Notes under the pieces: generated by a model
Told to the model about the DNA's origin: nothing
What the model saw: only the letters and a program-made list of their open reading frames with translations
Database searches by the model: none
Translations under genes and position numbers: made by a program
Assembly (NCBI GenBank): GCA_964447015.1
Contig: CAYUQU010000111.1
Coordinates: 1-8,824 of the forward strand
Origin: Wandonia sp964447015
Lineage (GTDB): Bacteria; Bacteroidota; Bacteroidia; Flavobacteriales_D; Crocinitomicaceae
Length of the DNA: 8,824 nucleotides
Direction: 5' to 3'
In this document: in pieces, positions 1 through 6,172 of the stretch
Numbering within the stretch: position 1 is the stretch's first letter
How the letters are laid out: every line of letters starts with the position of its first letter

Positions 1-163
1 GCTTCCTCCATCATTAGCGCCATCCAGTTCGCTCCAACTTCAAAAATTTAAAATGGCCGTCCTAATTGTAATATTTTTCTCAAAACAGAATTTGTCTTTA
101 AAGATAGAGATGATTTTACCAGTGATTTACCCCAAATCTAAACCATTTCAATTTAGAACTGTT

Positions 164-171
164 TACCTTTG
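164..171 (+). promoter_or_regulatory. Candidate -7 promoter element (TACCTTTG) for msrB
   Basis: TACCTTTG matches the Bacteroidota primary sigma factor -7 consensus TAnnTTTG at all fixed positions. It ends 18 bases before the msrB ATG, so the leader would be about 10-15 nt. No clear TTG -33 element lies 17-23 bases upstream, so the call rests on the -7 element and its position. The bases before the ATG (AATAAGCACAAAATC) hold no Shine-Dalgarno sequence, which is usual in this phylum. Confidence 0.45.
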
Positions 172-189
172 TAGAATAAGCACAAAATC

Positions 190-561
190 ATGAAGTCAAA
201 AGAAAACTGGAACACACTTACCGAAGAAGAACAGCGCGTCATCTTGAGAAAGGGAACAGAAATGCCTTTTACTGGAGAATACGACAAACATTTTGAAGAG
301 GGAACATACATCTGCAGACAGTGTGAAGCTCCGCTTTACGAATCAAAATCTAAGTTTAACAGCGGTTGCGGATGGCCTGCTTTCGATGATGAAATTCCAG
401 GTGCTGTAAAACGAATCACAGACCGAGACGGACGACGAACTGAAATTCTCTGTGCCAATTGTGACGGTCACTTAGGTCATGTATTTGAAGGGGAGAGGTT
501 GACTGCTAAAAACACAAGGCACTGCGTGAATTCGGTTTCGATGAAGTTTATTTCCAAATGA
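190..561 (+). CDS. msrB: Peptide-methionine (R)-S-oxide reductase MsrB
   Basis: This 123-residue protein reduces methionine-R-sulfoxide in oxidised proteins back to methionine, normally with electrons from thioredoxin. It is a single SelR/MsrB domain. Two CxxC pairs (C42/C45 and C88/C91) form the structural zinc site. SGCGWPAF carries C60, which sits where the resolving cysteine lies in two-cysteine MsrBs. GHLGHVF is at about 93-99, and RHCVNS carries the catalytic cysteine C112, 52 residues after C60. The enzyme has cysteine, not selenocysteine. There is no signal peptide and no MsrA fusion, so it is a cytosolic stand-alone form of ordinary length. The ATG follows a good -7 element. It is the only plus-strand gene here and converges on recR with 13 bases between the stops, leaving no room for a terminator of its own. 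The family assignment is secure. Confidence 0.97.
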   Translation: MKSKENWNTLTEEEQRVILRKGTEMPFTGEYDKHFEEGTYICRQCEAPLYESKSKFNSGCGWPAFDDEIPGAVKRITDRDGRRTEILCANCDGHLGHVFEGERLTAKNTRHCVNSVSMKFISK

Positions 562-574
562 TTGCAATCCCCAC

Positions 575-1189
575 TTACTTCAAATTACTTTCATAAGGCA
601 TTCTGTTCATAATAGAACGACCTAAAGTAAGTTCATCTGCGTAGTGTAATTCAGAACCTACAGCAACTCCGCGTGAGAGAGTAGAGATTATAACCTCGCA
701 ACCTTTGAGCTTTTTAAAGAGATAGAAATTGGTTGTATCTCCTTCCATTGTTGAGTTAAGCGCCAAGATAATTTCAATTACATCTCCAGTTTGCGCTTTG
801 TCAATTAGCGACTGGATATTAAGGTCTGATGGACCAATTCCTTCCATGGGGGAGATTATTCCACCAAGTACGTGATAAATTCCTTTAAAAGACGATGTAG
901 CTTCGATAGCCATGATGTCGCGAATGTCTTCCACAACACAAATAAGCGAATGATCTCGAACGGGGTTTAGACAAATCTCGCAAATGTCATTGTCGGCTAT
1001 GTTGCCACATGATTTGCACGTTTTTACCTCATTTTTCATTGTGGTAAAAGCTTTCGAAAAACGCTCGATATCTTTGGCATCTCTTTTTAAAAGATGAAGC
1101 ACCAAGCGCAACGCCGTTTTTTTTCCAACCCCAGGTAAAGAGGCCAATTGGTCTACAGCTTCTTCAATGTGTCTGGATGGAATATTCAT
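575..1189 (-). CDS. recR: Recombination mediator protein RecR
   Basis: RecR works with RecO (and RecF) to load RecA onto SSB-coated single-stranded DNA at gaps. The 204-residue length is typical. In order: an N-terminal helix-hairpin-helix with LPGVGKKTALRL (about 18-29), a C4 zinc finger (C58, C61, C70, C73), a Toprim domain starting at VVEDIRDIMAIE (about 85-96) and including HVLGG (106-110) and NSTMEGDTT (about 145-153), and the conserved C-terminal segment STLSRGVAVGSELHYADELT (about 169-188). All the expected family motifs are intact. The ATG at 1189 gives the standard N-terminus. The gene is separated from upstream mscL by a strong terminator, so it probably has its own promoter in the short stretch 1190-1223. 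Its 3' end faces msrB at 13 bases, so read-through transcripts of the two genes could overlap. Confidence 0.97.
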   Translation of the reverse strand: MNIPSRHIEEAVDQLASLPGVGKKTALRLVLHLLKRDAKDIERFSKAFTTMKNEVKTCKSCGNIADNDICEICLNPVRDHSLICVVEDIRDIMAIEATSSFKGIYHVLGGIISPMEGIGPSDLNIQSLIDKAQTGDVIEIILALNSTMEGDTTNFYLFKKLKGCEVIISTLSRGVAVGSELHYADELTLGRSIMNRMPYESNLK

Positions 1190-1203
1190 GTGGCGAAGTT
1201 AAT

Positions 1204-1211
1204 CAAAAATG
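1204..1211 (-). promoter_or_regulatory. Weak candidate -7 element for recR
   Basis: Read on the minus strand this is CATTTTTG, one mismatch from TAnnTTTG, and it ends 14 bases before the recR ATG. It lies just downstream of the mscL terminator, where a recR promoter would be expected. No convincing -33 TTG is seen. The context argues for a promoter here, but the exact site is a guess. Confidence 0.2.
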
Positions 1212-1223
1212 AAGAATTATAAA

Positions 1224-1253
1224 TATGAAAAAAGCGCTCCGAAGAACGCTTTT
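1224..1253 (-). terminator. Intrinsic terminator of mscL with a UUCG tetraloop
   Basis: On the minus strand AAAAGCGTTC pairs with GAGCGCTTTT around a TTCG loop: a 10-bp stem with one G-U pair, closed by C(UUCG)G and followed by a run of six Ts that begins in the stem. It begins 17 bases after the mscL stop. On the plus strand the same position is a C-A mismatch and the loop is CGAA, so the hairpin is better formed in the minus transcript, in agreement with its role after mscL. Confidence 0.85.
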
Positions 1254-1270
1254 CAAAATCTTTGTGTAAA

Positions 1271-1687
1271 CTATTTGTTTTTCAATAAATCTCTAATTTC
1301 CCCAAGCAACACTTCTTCTTTTGAAGGAGCAGGAGGTGGGGCAGGAGCTTCTTCTTTTTTGCGTTTCATTCTGTTAATTCCTTTAATAACAAGGAACATA
1401 AAGAAAGCAACGATTAGAAATTCGATAACTACACCGATAAATGCACCATAATTCACGGTTACTGCTGCAGCAATTTCAGTACCTGTATCGTCAAGTTGGG
1501 CTTCTTTTACAATCCAAACCCAATCTGCCATGTCTTTACCTTGAAGCAAGCCAACTAAAGGCATAATCATTCCTTGAATAAAAGCAGTAGTCACTTTTGT
1601 AAATGCAGCACCCATTACAAAACCAACTGCCAAATCAACTAAATTGCCTTTCATGGCAAATTCTTTAAACTCCTTGACGAACCCCAT
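1271..1687 (-). CDS. mscL: Large-conductance mechanosensitive channel MscL
   Basis: This 138-residue inner-membrane protein forms a homopentameric pore that opens under membrane tension and releases solutes during hypo-osmotic shock. The N-terminus (FVKEFKEFAMKGNLVDLAVG) holds the amphipathic S1 helix and the start of pore-lining TM1 (about 15-46, with the small-residue segment AVGFVMGAAF). The periplasmic loop spans about 47-77, TM2 about 78-103 (YGAFIGVVIEFLIVAFF), then a basic RMKRKKEE segment. A proline/alanine-rich linker (PAPPPAPS, about 115-122) leads to the C-terminal helix (EEVLLGEIRDLLKNK), which bundles in the cytoplasm. The length is normal for the family. The gene is flanked by terminators on both sides (1224-1253 downstream, 1753-1780 upstream after the DUF4476 gene), so it is probably transcribed alone from the AT-rich stretch 1688-1752. 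No clean promoter match was found there. Confidence 0.97.
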   Translation of the reverse strand: MGFVKEFKEFAMKGNLVDLAVGFVMGAAFTKVTTAFIQGMIMPLVGLLQGKDMADWVWIVKEAQLDDTGTEIAAAVTVNYGAFIGVVIEFLIVAFFMFLVIKGINRMKRKKEEAPAPPPAPSKEEVLLGEIRDLLKNK

Positions 1688-1752
1688 TGCTTGTGTTTTT
1701 TGTTTGGACTAATGTATAAAATTATTGGAATATTTTGACAAAATATAGAATC

Positions 1753-1780
1753 AAAAAAAACGCCCGATGTGAATCGGGCG
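1753..1780 (-). terminator. Intrinsic terminator after the DUF4476 gene
   Basis: On the minus strand a perfect 8-bp GC-rich stem CGCCCGAT/ATCGGGCG closes a TCAC loop and is followed directly by eight Ts. Flanking bases can extend the stem by a G-U and two A-U pairs. It begins 14 bases after the stop of the DUF4476 gene. On the plus strand no T-run follows, so it is directional. It isolates mscL from the upstream gene. Confidence 0.92.
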
Positions 1781-1794
1781 CTTATGCTTAGGTG

Positions 1795-2550
1795 TTAGTG
1801 AATGCTGTTCATCAAATGGTTTGCGTTGCTTTCGAAATCAAATGAGCTGTGCAATAAGAAGTAATTGTTTCTGTCGACAGTGTAGTTGTAAGCAAATTTT
1901 GCTACATCCAATCGGTTACTGTCAAAGCTGAATTCTCTCAAAACTTGCTGCAACTGATTTACACTGATTCCATTGTTGCGAATTCCATTTTTAGCAAGCG
2001 TTACTTTATTGCTGTCAAAAGATGCTTGTCTTAACTGGTGCATAAACCCTTGAAAAGTTTGTGGGTTCATTCCCATACCATATCCAGCATTCCCACCGTG
2101 TACATTACCTCCATGGTTACTTGGGAATCCTGGTTGTCCATATCCAGGATTGTGAGTTGGCGCGCACATATTTGGATTTCCTACATAACCATTGTGCATT
2201 GGAGTGATTTGAGCGTGCAAACCGTTCCATTGATCCCAACGTGCAACGACGTGACTGTTAGCAGGAATTTGCAATTGACCTTGGTAAACAATATCCCAAA
2301 ACCCTTGATTCATAAAACCACCTCTCCATCTGAAAATCCTCAGATTGTGAATTCCTTGCTGAATTTGGTGCATTTGAAGTGTGTTGCCGTTTGTTTGTTG
2401 AGTAATACCATTTAACTCAAACATATAACGACCTACATGTGAAGTTGTCAAGGTCAAGTTTGACGTTTGATTACCCGGATAATGAGGGAAAGCTGCTGCG
2501 AAATTTATCGCTATCGCGATAATGAATCCTGTGAGTAAAGTTTTTTTCAT
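1795..2550 (-). CDS. Secreted DUF4476-domain protein, function unknown
   Basis: The product has 251 residues from the ATG at 2550. That start is chosen because MKKTLLTGF followed by a hydrophobic stretch gives a clean signal peptide ending near AAA|F (residue 20). The frame opens further upstream at a TTG (2586), which would put 12 polar residues before it. Residues about 21-118 look like a beta-rich domain with an LNGITQQ-type turn, as in other DUF4476 proteins. Residues about 119-161 are a Gly/Asn/Pro/His-rich linker with GYGQPGFPSN and GGNVHGGNAGYG. Residues about 162-251 are the DUF4476 domain, which contains related motifs SFDSNKVTLAK (177), SFDSNRLDVAK (208) and SSFDFESN (235). No catalytic motif is seen. 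The family is widespread in Bacteroidota and uncharacterised. It is exported across the inner membrane; there is no lipobox and no T9SS sorting domain, so a periplasmic location is inferred. A strong terminator follows the gene. Confidence 0.85.
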   Translation of the reverse strand: MKKTLLTGFIIAIAINFAAAFPHYPGNQTSNLTLTTSHVGRYMFELNGITQQTNGNTLQMHQIQQGIHNLRIFRWRGGFMNQGFWDIVYQGQLQIPANSHVVARWDQWNGLHAQITPMHNGYVGNPNMCAPTHNPGYGQPGFPSNHGGNVHGGNAGYGMGMNPQTFQGFMHQLRQASFDSNKVTLAKNGIRNNGISVNQLQQVLREFSFDSNRLDVAKFAYNYTVDRNNYFLLHSSFDFESNANHLMNSIH

Positions 2551-2660
2551 GACCTTAAATTTTAATTGTTTATATGCGTAAAACAATTCTTGTGCCAGAA
2601 ATTTTTACAGGAGATATGGTTGTTGTAAATCAGTTATTTACGTTTTTGGTGCTTCTAAAA

Positions 2661-5132
2661 TCAGATTCGGTTTTTCTTGTTGAGCTTTTTCAGATTCAGT
2701 GTGTCAAAAAAGTACATAATTCGAATTGAGAAACTGTTTGTAGCTCCCAGTCCAAAAAGCTCATCGATGTTTCTGAAATAATTCAATTCGATATTTTCGT
2801 TTGAATTAAAAATCGAGTTTTTCCACACAAAATTTATTTCACTCGCAGGAGCAAAAACCCAACGATATACCATGTCGATAGTAAATGCGTTGTAGTTTAT
2901 GTTGTAATCAGATGTGCCATTTACATTCAATCCGTCAAATTCAAATTCCTGTAATCTACCATTGTCATGCAGTTCAAAAAATTGATCATACTCAACTCTA
3001 GCCCAATAATGGCGGAGTCTAAAAGTAATCCCCATTCTGTTTGTCATGGTGTAATTAAGGTTGATAGTACTTACAGTAGTTAGTTTGTCTCTTGACCCGA
3101 AAACAGTCATTCCAGGCTGAGGATTGGTTCCTGATGTGTAAACGGCATAACCTTGTTCGTTGTAAGTCAAGGTTTGATCATAATCCAAAATCAAGAAAAT
3201 TCTGTCTGATAAACGGAATCGTGGACTAACGCGAAAGTTCCATTCTGTCCAATCTGAACGGTCAAAATAGGTGGCAAATAAATTGACATCAAGTGCAAAT
3301 CTTTTTTGGTAGTTACTCGAAATCCATCCTCCTGCGCGAATGTGAGCAGGACGAATGAAATAACTTCCCCAACTTCTCGGTTCAAAAAAGTCATTTGATT
3401 CGGTAAGGTTAGCGTTGAATTGAAAATTATACGAGTGAAAACGAACGTCGGTTACACCAAGATTTCCGTTCAGAACAGTTGAAACATATCTGCTCGGAGC
3501 ATACAGTTGACTATATCCAAGAGTTAATCTTGACCAAAGGCGGTTGAGTTTCCAGAATGGTTTGAAAATATTGTAGCCTGTAGATAGTTCGGCATATCTT
3601 GTGTTATTGTTCAGCAAAAATCCCAAATCGTTTGGATCGTAGGTGTCCGAGTCTTCGGTATAGCGTGCATTGTACACCCATTTCCCCGTTTGTTTTCCTA
3701 GGTTAATTCCCCAAGAATGACCTAATTCGGTAGAGTCAGAATAATATTTTTGCGACAAATTTCCGTTCCCAGCAATGAAGTATTTATTGTCTTTAGAGTT
3801 GAATTTTGAGTGCAACGCAGTTAGATTTGCATCGTAAAAGGAGCCTTCTCGCCACACATTTGTATTGGTCAGCGTAACGTAACTATTGTTTTTAAAATTT
3901 TGATCTAAAACGAGTACGTTGTAATTAGATAGAGGAGCTGTCAATACACGACGTGTAGACAAATCTGTGGTATCTTGCACCGTGGCAAATGTTGCTGCAC
4001 TAACACCATTAAAAACACCAATTCCCAACCCGTTTTTCGTTCTTCCTGAAACTTTTGTGGCGTTAAAGAGCTGCGAATTTGCTGGATTGTCGATAACGCG
4101 TTCGTTTGAGTCTAACCCACCGTAAGCACTGCTGAAATTAAGCGGTCGGCCACCAATTCGGCGACTATAAAAGAGGTTGGTTTTATTAAATAATTCCGTT
4201 CCTTCAGTAAAAAACTGACGATAATCGATGAATTGGACTTCAAAAGGAGACAAATTCAAAATTTCATTGTCAAATTGCACTTGCCCAAAATCGGGAATGA
4301 GCGTCATGTCAAGTGTAAATGCTTCATTTATTCCGTATTTAATGTCCATTCCACCGTTGATGGCATAACCCCAGTTGCTAATCGAAGGAACTTTATTGTC
4401 GGTATGTTCAATATAGGCTGAAACATAAGGCATCAACGATAATCTAAATGGAGGGTGAATATTACTTACACCTATTAAATCACCACATTGTGCCATGTCA
4501 TTGTCAAAATCTGGGCGAATGGGATTCCACGAACTTGCTTCTCGTTTGCGTGAGATGTCACGGAAAAAATTGACTCCCCAATTTTGGATGTCTTTTTTGG
4601 CAAAGCGAAGCGCTGAATATGGAATTTTCATTTCCACTGTCCAATTGTCTTCGTTGATTTTAACTTCACTATACCACGCCATATCAAGGTCGTCAAACCA
4701 ATTTGATACGAATACTTTTCCGTCGTATTGAACTCCCATACTTGTTACGCCAAATGCAAAACCATTTTGATCGTCGTTGTAGGTGTCAATTAGAAAGGTG
4801 AAATAATCTGTGTTGCTATTAAAGTCGTCACGTTGGCTTAAAACTCGTGACATTTTGGCCATGTCGTCATAGCATACAGCGCCGATGTATATATTAAAAT
4901 CGTCGTATAGAACTCGAACTTCAGTTTTTTGAGTTGAGGGCTCACCGACGTTTGGAGAATATTGGGTAAAATCACTTCCAACGGGAGCGTTTAGCCATTC
5001 TTCTTCATCCAAGATCCCATCAATAGTAAACTTACCCTCAACGCGTTTTGCTTCCAATGTTTTTTGACCATAGGCAAAACTCATCGAAAGATTCAATAGA
5101 ATAAAGAATGATATATTAACCCATCTTTTCAA
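2661..5132 (-). CDS. Outer-membrane DUF5916 protein with N-terminal CBM9-like domain
   Basis: This 823-residue protein has a signal peptide (MKRWVNISFF then LLNLSMSFAYG, cleavage near residue 22). A CBM9-like (DOMON-related) beta-sandwich follows at about 27-222, beginning with the typical IDGILDEEEW (37-46) and including IYIGAVCYDD and NGFAFGVTSMG. The remainder (about 228-823) is DUF5916, rich in alternating aromatic/polar strands such as YNARYTED and INLNYTMT, and reads as an outer-membrane beta-barrel. The last strand (SFSIRIMYFFDTL) is followed by a short basic tail. The start is a TTG at 5132: an in-frame TAG lies four codons upstream (5142-5144), and the next internal Met would destroy the signal peptide. 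The family is common in Bacteroidota and usually annotated only as carbohydrate-binding family 9-like. Ligand and role are unknown, and there are no SusC/D or glycoside hydrolase neighbours to suggest one. No convincing terminator follows. Confidence 0.88.
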   Translation of the reverse strand: MKRWVNISFFILLNLSMSFAYGQKTLEAKRVEGKFTIDGILDEEEWLNAPVGSDFTQYSPNVGEPSTQKTEVRVLYDDFNIYIGAVCYDDMAKMSRVLSQRDDFNSNTDYFTFLIDTYNDDQNGFAFGVTSMGVQYDGKVFVSNWFDDLDMAWYSEVKINEDNWTVEMKIPYSALRFAKKDIQNWGVNFFRDISRKREASSWNPIRPDFDNDMAQCGDLIGVSNIHPPFRLSLMPYVSAYIEHTDNKVPSISNWGYAINGGMDIKYGINEAFTLDMTLIPDFGQVQFDNEILNLSPFEVQFIDYRQFFTEGTELFNKTNLFYSRRIGGRPLNFSSAYGGLDSNERVIDNPANSQLFNATKVSGRTKNGLGIGVFNGVSAATFATVQDTTDLSTRRVLTAPLSNYNVLVLDQNFKNNSYVTLTNTNVWREGSFYDANLTALHSKFNSKDNKYFIAGNGNLSQKYYSDSTELGHSWGINLGKQTGKWVYNARYTEDSDTYDPNDLGFLLNNNTRYAELSTGYNIFKPFWKLNRLWSRLTLGYSQLYAPSRYVSTVLNGNLGVTDVRFHSYNFQFNANLTESNDFFEPRSWGSYFIRPAHIRAGGWISSNYQKRFALDVNLFATYFDRSDWTEWNFRVSPRFRLSDRIFLILDYDQTLTYNEQGYAVYTSGTNPQPGMTVFGSRDKLTTVSTINLNYTMTNRMGITFRLRHYWARVEYDQFFELHDNGRLQEFEFDGLNVNGTSDYNINYNAFTIDMVYRWVFAPASEINFVWKNSIFNSNENIELNYFRNIDELFGLGATNSFSIRIMYFFDTLNLKKLNKKNRI

Positions 5133-5229
5133 AATCGACGGCTAATATACAATTTATACCTACTTATTGTTTAGGATGTGGATTGAGAATTAGCGATAAA
5201 GTTGCAAATAAATGATTGTATCGAATCAG

Positions 5230-6093
5230 TTACTTGACAAACAGTTTGGTTTGCCAGTTTTCCATATTTTCGGTTGAAATTAACCCCAACTTGTTTAGGT
5301 AATGAACTGTCTTCTTGAATTCAGGTAAGTAATCTTGTCCAAGATAATTCCAATCGGTTTCAATCAACCAGTTTGCAACTTGCCCCGCACGTAGATTGTA
5401 ACGCCATCCGATTATTTCAATAATATCATCTGAAGTTTTAAGTGTAGCTGCCATCTGCCCGATGATCTCACACATTTTATCTAGAAATTCTTTTTCAGAA
5501 TAAGCCAAATCTTCTCGAACGGCAATCACAAAGCAAGGCCAAGGTGTAACAACCTCATCTATATAGCGACATCTACCTTTCTCAGTATATGGGTGCGTAG
5601 TATATTTCTCCCATAAAAATGCTTGACATTCGTTCTTTTCCAAGGATTGAATTCCACCCTCGATATCTCCGATAACTTTAAAGTTCAATTCATCTGTATT
5701 CCATCCTTCTTGATCTGCTTTCACATAAGTCATCAAGTGCGACCCTGAGCCATAGCGACTGATAGCAAAAGTTTGTCCTTTTAAATCGTCAAATGTTTTG
5801 ATGTTTGAATTGTAAGGCACGTGAATTCCCCAGTGTAGGGGAGAAGTGACATATACTTGAAGAATTTTAGCTTTCAAACCATCTTCAAGAATGGCTTTTG
5901 TGATTCCTTCAGTTAAAAGAACGGCAATATCCAATTCTCCCGATTCTAATTTATTCACCATCTGTCCTGTACCCATCGCTTGGTCTTCCCAAATCAATTG
6001 TTTACCTAAATTTTTGAAGTAGCCTTCCTCAATAGCTAATCTCCAAGGTAAATTAAAATGTTCTGGTACTCCTCCAATCTTCAATGAATCCAT
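5230..6093 (-). CDS. Cytosolic substrate-binding-protein-fold protein, Ca3427-like
   Basis: This 287-residue protein has the type II periplasmic-binding-protein fold, related to NMT1/SsuA/TauA solute-binding proteins. Features include GVPEHFNLPWRLAIEEGYF (8-26), a typical first strand and helix; TGQMVNKLESGELDIAVLLTEG (42-63), the usual 'reduce to low copy and count' region of this fold; FDDLKGQTFAISRYGSGSHLM (101-121), with a Ser/Gly-rich loop likely to contact ligand; and AFLWEKYTTHPY and PWPCFVIAV in the second lobe. The PEHF start resembles the Ca3427-like family, known from a Candida albicans structure and many bacteria, whose ligand is not known to me. There is no signal peptide, and an in-frame TAG six codons upstream (6109-6111) rules out a longer N-terminus, so the protein should be cytosolic. 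No ABC permease or ATPase gene is adjacent. A good -7 element precedes the ATG. The fold is well supported, the subfamily less so. Confidence 0.8.
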   Translation of the reverse strand: MDSLKIGGVPEHFNLPWRLAIEEGYFKNLGKQLIWEDQAMGTGQMVNKLESGELDIAVLLTEGITKAILEDGLKAKILQVYVTSPLHWGIHVPYNSNIKTFDDLKGQTFAISRYGSGSHLMTYVKADQEGWNTDELNFKVIGDIEGGIQSLEKNECQAFLWEKYTTHPYTEKGRCRYIDEVVTPWPCFVIAVREDLAYSEKEFLDKMCEIIGQMAATLKTSDDIIEIIGWRYNLRAGQVANWLIETDWNYLGQDYLPEFKKTVHYLNKLGLISTENMENWQTKLFVK

Positions 6094-6111
6094 GTCTTTT
6101 ATTTTTCGCTA

Positions 6112-6119
6112 CAAATTTA
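6112..6119 (-). promoter_or_regulatory. Candidate -7 promoter element (TAAATTTG) for the Ca3427-like gene
   Basis: On the minus strand TAAATTTG matches TAnnTTTG at every fixed position and ends 18 bases before the ATG at 6093, the same spacing as the msrB element. No TTG is seen at the -33 distance. It lies downstream of the hairpin that follows porP, which fits an independently transcribed gene. Confidence 0.45.
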
Positions 6120-6151
6120 ACGATAAATAAAGGAGTTAGCGGTTGAGTTAA

Positions 6152-6167
6152 GCTGATTTATATCAGC
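6152..6167 (-). terminator. Hairpin after porP/sprF-like gene, possible weak terminator
   Basis: A perfect 6-bp inverted repeat GCTGAT/ATCAGC surrounds a 4-base loop, starting 5 bases after the porP stop codon. On the minus strand only TTAACTC follows, so the U-tract is poor. It could end or stabilise the PKD-porP transcript. Termination is inferred mainly from position. Confidence 0.4.
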
Positions 6168-6172
6168 AAAGT

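Noticed and set aside
1..23. Possible first codons of a minus-strand gene (ATG at 23, M-A-L-M-M-E-E) leaving the left edge; the first ~38 bases are more GC-rich than the stretch after them.
   Set aside because: Only seven codons are visible, and the plus strand is also open through this stretch. It may be a divergent gene start, but this cannot be supported without sequence to the left.
53..193. A 46-codon plus-strand open frame (ATG at 53, TGA at 191-193) that overlaps the msrB ATG as ATGA; the frame is open back to base 2.
   Set aside because: The translation resembles no family I know, it runs through the AT-rich stretch that holds the likely msrB promoter, and the start has no ribosome binding site. 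The ATGA overlap is suggestive but can arise by chance.
1271..1451. Plus-strand open frame (1209-1451) over mscL, with a Gly/Ala-rich segment.
   Set aside because: It is the antisense shadow of the MscL C-terminal Pro/Ala-rich linker; the MscL frame is a clear family match.
2038..2415. 125-codon plus-strand open frame inside the DUF4476 gene.
   Set aside because: It is antisense to a frame with a signal peptide and a recognisable domain, and its own translation has no family features.
2625..2641. Inverted repeat GTAAAT-CAGTT-ATTTAC followed by GTTTTT on the plus strand, between the DUF5916 and DUF4476 genes.
   Set aside because: The stem is short and AT-rich, and the T-run is on the plus-strand side where no gene needs terminating; after the minus-strand DUF5916 gene no U-tract follows it.
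5133..5229. Searched the 97-base gap after the Ca3427-like gene for a terminator and a DUF5916 promoter.
   Set aside because: No stable hairpin with a T-run and no full TAnnTTTG match was found, so neither is annotated; co-transcription of the two genes cannot be excluded.
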